DNA of 6,274 bases, taken from Rhodothermota bacterium. Lineage in GTDB: Bacteria > Hydrogenedentota > Hydrogenedentia > Hydrogenedentales > GCA-2746185. Location of the stretch: positions 1 through 6,274 of the forward strand of contig VFKU01000088.1 of NCBI GenBank assembly GCA_009885415.1, read 5' to 3'. A program made the translations under genes and the position numbers. A model generated the notes under the pieces. That model was given only the letters and a program-made list of their open reading frames with translations, was not told where the DNA came from and searched no databases. Shown here in pieces: positions 1 through 4,732 of the stretch (position 1 is its first letter; each line of letters begins with the position of its first letter).

Positions 1-1245
1 ATCGAGGAGGCACCGTCGCCCTTCATCAGCGATGCCACGCGCCAGGCCATGGGCGCGCAAGCGGTGGCGCTGGCGCGCGCCGTCAACTACCAAAGCGCGG
101 GCACGGTCGAGTTTGTCGTTGGCAAGGACCAGAGTTTTTATTTCCTGGAGATGAACACGCGCTTGCAGGTCGAGCATCCGGTGACGGAGCTGGTGACGGG
201 GTTGGACTTGGTGGCGTTTCAACTGCGGATTGCGCAGGGCGAGCGGCTGGGGCTGGCGCAAGACGAGGTGAAATTTTCGGGGCACGCGATCGAGGCGCGG
301 CTGTGCGCGGAGGACCCGGCGGCGGGCTATGCGCCGCAGGTGGGGACGATGCACGTGTGGCGTCCGGCGAGCGGCGCGGGGCTGCGTGTCGATCATGGGC
401 TGTGCGACGGGTTTACAGTCTCCCCGTATTACGATCCGATGTTGGCCAAGGTGATCGCGTATGGCGCGGACCGCGCGGAGGCTTTGCAGCGGCTCGATGG
501 CGCGTTGCGGGATTCGGTCGCGCTTGGATTGAAGACGAACGTAGAACTGTTGCGGCGGATCGTGCGGCATGAGAAGTTTGCCGCGGGCGAGGCGCGGACG
601 GATTTCATCGAGAGTTCCGGCGTGCTCGAGGTCGCGGCGGCGGGGCCGGAGGCGCTGGAGTGGCTGATCGCGGCGGTGGCGCTGATCGAGCGTGACGCGG
701 GACGCGTGCCGGCGTTGCTGAAGGGCTGGCGATCGACGGGTGCGGCGACGATTCCGCTGCGGTTGCTGTGGAACGAGAAGGTGCAGGCGCTGCGGGTGTC
801 GATGACGGGCAACTGTTATTCGTTGGAGATGGACGGGGCAAACGTTGAGATCGAGGTGACGGCGTTTGATGGCCGGACCTTGCGGTTTCAGAGCGGCGCG
901 CACGGCGAGCAGGCGCTGGTGGCTTTTGACGGCGAGCGGCTGCATCTGCGGTTTCGCGAGCGGCAGGATTCGTTTGTGGATGCGACCTATGCGCCGCCGG
1001 CGGAGAAGGCGGTGGCGGGCGACGGGGTGTTGAAGGCGCCGATGGTGGGGCAGGTGGTGCGGGTGAATGCGGCGGCGGGCGCGCACGTGGAGAAGGGCGC
1101 GGTGTTGGTGGTGATCGAGGCGATGAAGATGGAGAACCAGGTGGTCGCGCCTTACGATGGCGAGGTGGAGAGCGTGTCAGTGTCGGTGGGGGAGCAGGTG
1201 AGTGCGAACCAGGTGTTGATGAAAATGGTGGCGAGTAGCGAGTAG
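1..1245 (+). CDS. Biotin-dependent acyl-CoA carboxylase alpha subunit (biotin carboxylase + biotinyl domain), 5'-truncated by the window
   Basis: The frame is open from base 1, so the gene enters from the left; 414 residues are visible, and the family is usually about 650-680, so roughly the N-terminal third (ATP-grasp start) is missing. The ATG at 49 is internal. Seen: EEAPSP at the left edge, then the biotin carboxylase active-site stretch EMNTRLQVEHPVTE (codons about 151-192), whose Glu, Asn and Arg match the metal- and substrate-binding residues of E. coli AccC; GHAIEARLCAEDP (about 280-318); and the carboxylase C-terminal domain with GLRVDHG and SPYYDPMLAKVIAYG (about 379-465). A C-terminal biotinyl domain carries EAMKM, with the biotinylated Lys at codon 1126-1128. 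Family knowledge: it carboxylates biotin with ATP and bicarbonate, and a separate beta subunit transfers CO2 to the acyl-CoA in the cytoplasm. The fused architecture and the neighbouring AtuA-family gene favour a methylcrotonyl- or geranyl-CoA carboxylase; acetyl/propionyl-CoA carboxylase remains possible. Confidence 0.95.
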   Translation: MEEAPSPFISDATRQAMGAQAVALARAVNYQSAGTVEFVVGKDQSFYFLEMNTRLQVEHPVTELVTGLDLVAFQLRIAQGERLGLAQDEVKFSGHAIEARLCAEDPAAGYAPQVGTMHVWRPASGAGLRVDHGLCDGFTVSPYYDPMLAKVIAYGADRAEALQRLDGALRDSVALGLKTNVELLRRIVRHEKFAAGEARTDFIESSGVLEVAAAGPEALEWLIAAVALIERDAGRVPALLKGWRSTGAATIPLRLLWNEKVQALRVSMTGNCYSLEMDGANVEIEVTAFDGRTLRFQSGAHGEQALVAFDGERLHLRFRERQDSFVDATYAPPAEKAVAGDGVLKAPMVGQVVRVNAAAGAHVEKGAVLVVIEAMKMENQVVAPYDGEVESVSVSVGEQVSANQVLMKMVASSE

Positions 1246-1247
1246 CG
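1231..1247. repeat. GCGAGTA heptamer tandem repeat across the carboxylase stop codon
   Basis: Two full GCGAGTA units plus GCG lie head to tail. They encode the last residues of the carboxylase (A-S-S-E) and contain its TAG stop at 1243-1245. It is short (2.4 copies), so chance is possible. I recall longer arrays of this heptamer (and its complement, which translates as YSLLATR) in many bacterial intergenic regions. Confidence 0.5.
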
Positions 1248-1280
1248 GGTATTTTGCGAGGGGCGAGGCGTGTGGAGGTC

Positions 1281-1353
1281 GAGATTGCTTCGTTGGCCGG
1301 TATGGACGGCTTGTATGCGAATGCGGGTCTTTGGTCCGGCCTCCTCGCAATGA
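1281..1353. repeat. REP-like intergenic element with nested inverted repeats
   Basis: The ends are GAGATTGCTTCG on the left and CCTCGCAATGAC on the right, the hallmark termini of a dispersed element seen in many bacterial genomes; on the minus strand it reads GTCATTGCGAGG...CGAAGCAATCTC. Two nested inverted repeats support a folded structure: ATTGC (1284-1288) with GCAAT (1347-1351), and GGCCGG (1295-1300) with CCGGCC (1336-1341), around a loop of about 35 nt. It lies between two same-strand genes, where such elements can shape mRNA stability or attenuate read-through. The identification rests on termini recalled from memory; the inverted repeats are read directly. Confidence 0.6.
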
Positions 1354-1385
1354 CGAGGGTTTGGGTTATTTGGTTTGTTGAAGTG

Positions 1386-1412
1386 ACGGCGGGCGAGGAC
1401 GCCCACCTCACC
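1386..1412. repeat. Short hairpin element (GGGCG-AGGA-CGCCC), probably a second dispersed repeat
   Basis: GGGCG (1391-1395) and CGCCC (1400-1404) form a perfect 5-bp stem around AGGA. The surrounding wording (ACGGCGGGCGAGGACGCCC then ACCTCACCGG) resembles a GC-rich intergenic repeat I recall from other high-GC genomes. There is no T-tract, so it is not a classical terminator. It sits 32 bp downstream of the REP-like element and about 40 bp before the AtuA-family start. Confidence 0.4.
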
Positions 1413-1436
1413 GGGTTTGGGCGAGGCGATTGGCGA

Positions 1437-1443
1437 GAGAGGA
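1437..1443 (+). promoter_or_regulatory. Ribosome binding site of the AtuA-family gene
   Basis: GAGAGGA ends 3 nt before the ATG at 1447 and 6 nt before the ATG at 1450. The spacing favours initiation at 1450 or 1447, and argues against the in-frame ATG at 1417, which would place this site inside the coding region. Confidence 0.6.
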
Positions 1444-1446
1444 CGG

Positions 1447-3237
1447 ATGATGGCAGGCAAGACGATACGAATCGGCGGGGCGTCGGGGTTTTGGGGGGAC
1501 TCGACGATTGCTGCGCCGCAGTTGTTGGCGGGGGGGAAGCTGGACTACCTCGTGTTCGATTATCTGGCAGAGATTACGATGTCGATCATGGCGCGGTCGC
1601 GGGCGAAGGAGCCGGAGCAGGGGTATGCGCACGACTTTGTGACGCAGGTATTGAAGAATTCTTTGCCGGAATTGGCGAAGCAGAAGGTGAAGGTGATCTC
1701 GAACGCGGGCGGGGTGAATCCGATCGCGTGCGCAAAGGCGATCGAGGCGCTGATCAAAGAGATGGGGCTGTCGCTGAAGGTCGCGACGGTGGTGGGCGAC
1801 GATTTGATCGGGCGCGTGGACGAGTTGCGCGCGGCGGGGACGAAGGAAATGTTTTCCGGCGCGGCGATGCCGGCGAAGTTTATGAGCGTGAACGCGTATC
1901 TCGGCGGGTTTCCGATCGCGCAGGCGCTGGCGCAGGGCGCGGACATTGTGATCACGGGGCGCGTGGTGGACAGCGCGGTGACGCTGGGTCCGTGCATTTT
2001 TGAGTTCGGGTGGAAGCCGGAGGACTACGACCAGCTGGCGCAGGGGAGTCTGGCGGGGCACATCATCGAGTGCGGCGCGCAGGCGACGGGCGGGCTGTTC
2101 ACGGATTGGGACACGACGGGGCCGTGGGAGAACATCGGCTATCCGATCGCGGAGGTGGAGGCGGACGGCGCGTTTACCGTGTCTAAGCCGGAGGGCAGCG
2201 GCGGCTTGGTGAGCCGGATGACGGTGGCGGAGCAGTTGGTCTACGAGATTGGCGATCCGCAGGCGTACATTTTGCCGGACGTGGTGTGCGATTTTTCGCA
2301 AGTGAAGATCGAGGACGTGGGGAAGGACCGCACGCGGGTGAGCGGCGCGAGGGGCGCGCAAGCGACGGACAAGCTGAAAGTTTCGGCGACGTATATGGAC
2401 GGGTTTCGGCTGGGGTCCTATGTGTCGATTCGCGGGATGGATGCGCCGGGTAAGGCGAAGAAGACGGCGGACGCGGTGCTGAAGCGGACGGGCGCGATTC
2501 TGAGGCGCATGGGCGCGCCGGAGTTGACGGAAGTGAGCATCGAAATCATCGGCGCGGAGGCGGGGTATGGGCCTCATGCGCGCGTCACGAACCCGCGTGA
2601 AGTGATGCTGAAGTTGGCGGCGAAGCACCCCTCCGAGGCTGCGCTGGGACTGTTGCTGCGCGAGTTGACGTCGTCCGGGACTTCGATGGCGCCGGGGACG
2701 AGCGGGATGGGCGGGAACCGTTCAAAGCCTTCGCCGGTGGTGCGGCTGTTTTCGTGCTTGGTCGATCGGGCGAGCATTGTGCCCGAGGTGATCACGGGCG
2801 ACGCGCGAGCGAAGGCGCCGTTTTCGCCGGGTCGGCCTTTCGATGCGTCGAAGCTGGTGCGGCCGAAGATCGCGGATGTGGCGGCGGACTTGGGCGCGAC
2901 GGTCGAGGTGCCGCTGGTGAAGATTGCGCACGGGCGTAGCGGCGACAAGGGGAACGATTCGAATATCGGCATCATCGCGCGCAAACCGGAGTACTACCCG
3001 ATCATCCGGCGGGAATTGACGGCGGAAGCGGTGCGGAAGTATTTCAGTTATTTGATGGACGGTGGCGTGGAGCGTTTCGATTTGCCGGGATTGTACGCGG
3101 TGAATTTCTTGCTGCGGGAGTCGCTGGGCGGCGGCGGGATTGCGTCGTTGCGAAACGATCCGCAGGGCAAGGCCTATGCGCAGATATTGTTGGACATGCC
3201 GGTCCGCGTGCCGAAGGCTTTGGCGGCGGGGCTTTGA
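1447..3237 (+). CDS. AtuA family (DUF1446) protein, acyclic terpene / branched acyl-CoA utilisation
   Basis: 596 residues, the expected length for the two-domain form. The N-terminal AtuA domain (about residues 1-450) begins IRIGGASGFWGDS and includes LDYLVFDYLAE (32-42) and the family-typical NAGGVNP (86-92). The C-terminal ferredoxin-fold-like domain (about 486-590) carries HGRSGDKGNDSNIG (495-508), the most diagnostic motif. There is no signal peptide, so the protein is cytoplasmic. The family is named for atuA in the Pseudomonas citronellol/geraniol cluster and often sits beside biotin-dependent acyl-CoA carboxylases, as here; its reaction is not established to my knowledge. The gene begins 201 bp after the carboxylase, and the gap is filled with repeat elements, so co-transcription is plausible but not shown. 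Start choice: the ATG at 1447 or the adjacent 1450 fits the GAGAGGA site; the 1417 ATG adds ten residues (MGEAIGERGR) absent from the usual family start. Third positions are strongly G-biased. Confidence 0.92.
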   Translation: MMAGKTIRIGGASGFWGDSTIAAPQLLAGGKLDYLVFDYLAEITMSIMARSRAKEPEQGYAHDFVTQVLKNSLPELAKQKVKVISNAGGVNPIACAKAIEALIKEMGLSLKVATVVGDDLIGRVDELRAAGTKEMFSGAAMPAKFMSVNAYLGGFPIAQALAQGADIVITGRVVDSAVTLGPCIFEFGWKPEDYDQLAQGSLAGHIIECGAQATGGLFTDWDTTGPWENIGYPIAEVEADGAFTVSKPEGSGGLVSRMTVAEQLVYEIGDPQAYILPDVVCDFSQVKIEDVGKDRTRVSGARGAQATDKLKVSATYMDGFRLGSYVSIRGMDAPGKAKKTADAVLKRTGAILRRMGAPELTEVSIEIIGAEAGYGPHARVTNPREVMLKLAAKHPSEAALGLLLRELTSSGTSMAPGTSGMGGNRSKPSPVVRLFSCLVDRASIVPEVITGDARAKAPFSPGRPFDASKLVRPKIADVAADLGATVEVPLVKIAHGRSGDKGNDSNIGIIARKPEYYPIIRRELTAEAVRKYFSYLMDGGVERFDLPGLYAVNFLLRESLGGGGIASLRNDPQGKAYAQILLDMPVRVPKALAAGL

Positions 3238-3247
3238 TTCGCGGATT

Positions 3248-3283
3248 ATGGACCTTATGGACAGGATGGACGATATGGACCCC
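3248..3283 (+). repeat. 9-bp tandem repeat ATGGACnnn, four copies
   Basis: ATGGAC recurs every 9 bp at 3248, 3257, 3266 and 3275, with variable triplets CTT, AGG, GAT and CCC between copies. In frame it encodes MDLMDRMDDMDP. I recall similar ATGGAC/GTCCAT arrays as dispersed intergenic repeats in uncultured bacterial genomes. Here it supplies every possible ATG for the small ORF that follows. Confidence 0.7.
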
Positions 3284-3442
3284 CGGAAGCGGCGACCGGC
3301 GGAGGCGCCAGTTGAGACCGACGGAACCGATTGGGATGAGTGGGATCGGCAGATCGAAGCTGACATTCTCGCGGGGAAGTGGGACGCGATGGCGCAGAGA
3401 GCTCTTGAAGATCACAGATTGGGCAAGTCGACCGAGCTTTGA
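3248..3442 (+). CDS. Small hypothetical protein (64 aa), antitoxin-like C-terminal half, no partner toxin visible
   Basis: The frame runs from the first ATG of the 9-bp repeat to TGA at 3440-3442, starting 10 bp after the AtuA-family stop. Residues 1-12 come from the repeat (MDLMDRMDDMDP). Residues 13-26 are basic then acidic, and 27-64 read D-W-x-E-W-D-R-Q-I-E-A-D-I-x-A-G-K-W-D, then ALEDHRLGKSTEL. This W-x-x-Q-I-E-x-D-x-x-A-G-K-x-D...A...D-x-x-x-G-x-x-x-x-L pattern recalls small proteins I have seen encoded just ahead of RelE/HigB-like toxins, hence 'antitoxin-like'. It is an analogy from memory, not a family assignment. No toxin reading frame follows; the next gene is a reductase with its own promoter. 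The start is uncertain: 3248, 3257, 3266 and 3275 are all in frame, and no strong ribosome binding site precedes any of them. It could be a decayed orphan antitoxin or a non-translated remnant. Confidence 0.55.
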   Translation: MDLMDRMDDMDPRKRRPAEAPVETDGTDWDEWDRQIEADILAGKWDAMAQRALEDHRLGKSTEL

Positions 3443-3473
3443 CCCATTTTTTGGTCCGTCCTGTGATGCCGCG

Positions 3474-3502
3474 TTGACAGGTGTGGAGGCTTGGGATAGT
3501 CT
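3474..3502 (+). promoter_or_regulatory. Putative sigma70-type promoter of the aldo/keto reductase gene
   Basis: A perfect TTGACA -35 lies at 3474-3479. With a 17-bp spacer the -10 would be TAGTCT (3497-3502, TAnnnT form); with 15 bp it is GATAGT (3495-3500). Transcription would start near 3509, giving a 5' leader of about 50 nt. The promoter begins 32 bp after the small ORF ends, so the reductase probably forms its own transcription unit. Confidence 0.55.
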
Positions 3503-3529
3503 GGTTCAGGACATACCGCAACGTATGGT

Positions 3530-3544
3530 GCCGGGAATTCCGGC
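3530..3544 (+). promoter_or_regulatory. Leader hairpin just upstream of the reductase ribosome binding site
   Basis: GCCGG (3530-3534) pairs with CCGGC (3540-3544) around a GAATT loop, within the predicted 5' leader. The GGGAG ribosome binding site (3547-3551) begins 3 nt later, 7 nt before the ATG at 3559, and is not itself sequestered. It may act as a simple 5' stabilising stem; regulation is not shown. Confidence 0.25.
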
Positions 3545-3558
3545 TTGGGAGCACACCA

Positions 3559-4632
3559 ATGAGCGACAATCAGCATTCGGGAGCGATCGGGCGGCGGGAC
3601 TTCATCAAGACGGCCGCGGTGGTGGCGGGGTCGGCGGGCGTTGCGTTGGGCACGCCGAGTGCTCGTGCGGAAGACGACGGTCTCATCCATCGCAACGAAC
3701 GCAAGGACGTGATGTCCTACACCAAGCTCGGGCGGACGAATTTTATGTGCAGCAAGCTGGTGTTCGGGTGCGGCGCGGCGCTGATGGGCGGGCGCGCGGT
3801 GCGGATGCTGGAGCGGGCCTTCGAGCAGGGCATCAATCACTACGACATCGGGCACGACGACTATTACAAGGGATCCGAGAAGAGTTTCAAGGAATTCGCG
3901 AAGGCGCACCGGGACGAGATTTGGATCACGTCGAAGGCGCCCGCGCGCGGCGGGATCGGCATGGGCGCGCTGCCGGAGTACACAGTGGCGATGGCGAAGG
4001 CGGACGCGGCGTATTGGTCGGCCGAGGTGGACAAGAGCCTGACGAACCTCGGCGTGGAGCGTGTCGACGCGTATTACCTGATGATGATTGGCGTGCCGGC
4101 GGCGATGAAGAGCGAGGAGTTGCACGACGCGTTTGTGAAGGCGCGGGACGCGGGCAAGGTGAAGCACTGGGGCATCAGCACGCACCTGCGCGCGCACGAG
4201 TGCATGGAGGCGGCGATCGAGACGAACTGGTACGACCTGGCGATGGTGGCGATCACGCCGGTGGGCTGGTACGACACCGTGAGCACGAAGATCGTCGAGG
4301 AGCGCGGGACGATGAAGGCGCTGAAGCCCTTGCTCGACAAGGCGCGGGCGCAGGGCATCGGCATGGTGGGTATGAAGGCCGCGCGGCATATTGCGACGAA
4401 CCCCTATGAGGGCTTGGCGAAAGCGGTGTTCCCGGCGACGGGCGTTTCGCCGTCCATGTACGACGCCGAGTACGGCAAGGCGCTGATGGCGTCGGGGCTG
4501 AACCCCTTCCAGCGCAGCTACGCGTATTTGCTGAACAACGGCATGGACGTGGTGAATTCGGACATGCAGAACTTCAAGCACTTCGAGGAAAACACCGTCG
4601 CGGCGAGGGACGCGCACAAGTATCTGGCCTGA
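3559..4632 (+). CDS. Tat-exported aldo/keto reductase family protein lacking the catalytic His
   Basis: 357 residues from the ATG at 3559, which has a GGGAG site 7 nt upstream; an in-frame GTG at 3481 would bury the signal and is rejected. A Tat signal opens the protein: GRRDFIK (11-17), hydrophobic AAVVAGSAGVAL (19-30), cleavage likely after A-R-A (37). The aldo/keto reductase barrel follows from SYTKLGRTNF (53-62). Catalytic tetrad by motif position: Asp96 (NHYDIG), Tyr102 or 103 (DDYYKGSE), Lys126 (ITSK). The expected His in the D-x-Y-x-x-H strand is Met175 (DAYYLMM). GKVKHWGIST (199-208) and GIGMVGMKAARH near the C-terminus match later barrel strands and the cofactor region. It probably acts in the periplasm on an unknown carbonyl or sugar substrate, entering folded with NAD(P)H bound; that is inference. 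The missing His could mean altered chemistry or loss of reductase activity. It is convergent with the phosphoesterase gene. Confidence 0.9.
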   Translation: MSDNQHSGAIGRRDFIKTAAVVAGSAGVALGTPSARAEDDGLIHRNERKDVMSYTKLGRTNFMCSKLVFGCGAALMGGRAVRMLERAFEQGINHYDIGHDDYYKGSEKSFKEFAKAHRDEIWITSKAPARGGIGMGALPEYTVAMAKADAAYWSAEVDKSLTNLGVERVDAYYLMMIGVPAAMKSEELHDAFVKARDAGKVKHWGISTHLRAHECMEAAIETNWYDLAMVAITPVGWYDTVSTKIVEERGTMKALKPLLDKARAQGIGMVGMKAARHIATNPYEGLAKAVFPATGVSPSMYDAEYGKALMASGLNPFQRSYAYLLNNGMDVVNSDMQNFKHFEENTVAARDAHKYLA

Positions 4633-4671
4633 TCGATATCTTCTGGGCGAGACGGAAGCGGTCAGATCAGC

Positions 4672-4696
4672 TGTCGCAGGCAGTGGCCTGCGTACA
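4672..4696. terminator. Hairpin between convergent genes, possible bidirectional terminator
   Basis: CGCAGGC (4675-4681) and GCCTGCG (4686-4692) form a perfect 7-bp stem around AGTG. Flanking TGT (4672-4674) and ACA (4694-4696) extend it to 10 bp with one bulged T at 4693. It lies 39 bp past the reductase stop and 36 bp past the phosphoesterase stop, the right place for a shared terminator. No T-tract follows on either strand, so it is not a canonical intrinsic terminator; it may instead protect 3' ends or work with Rho. Confidence 0.5.
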
Positions 4697-4732
4697 TCGC
4701 CGAGTCGTTCCGGGGTGCGACGGTTATGTGGG

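Noticed and set aside
605..1411. Minus-strand frame (268 codons) over the carboxylase end and the repeat gap
   Set aside because: Pro/Ser/Arg-rich shadow; its first part is merely the translation of the REP-like element.
1254..2003. Plus-strand frame (249 codons) through the repeat gap into the AtuA-family gene
   Set aside because: Gly/Arg/Asp-rich, no motifs, and it overlaps the well-supported frame.
1408..2628. Long minus-strand frame (406 codons) opposite the AtuA-family gene
   Set aside because: The translation is Arg/His/Pro-rich without motifs and arises from the G-ending codons of the real plus-strand gene.
3440..3457. GACC...GGTC around a T6 run as a terminator after the small ORF
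   Set aside because: The stem is only 4 bp and the T run lies in the loop rather than after the stem.
3443..3475. Possible remnant of a RelE-like toxin after the small ORF
   Set aside because: The frame gives about eleven residues before a stop, with no toxin motif; too short to support a pseudogene.
3234..4409. Plus-strand frame (391 codons) overlapping the small ORF and reductase
   Set aside because: Gly/Arg-rich out-of-frame translation with no domain, crossing the promoter and start of the real gene.
3412..4617. Long minus-strand frame (401 codons) opposite the reductase
   Set aside because: Same Arg/His-rich shadow pattern; the plus strand has a Tat signal and aldo/keto reductase motifs.
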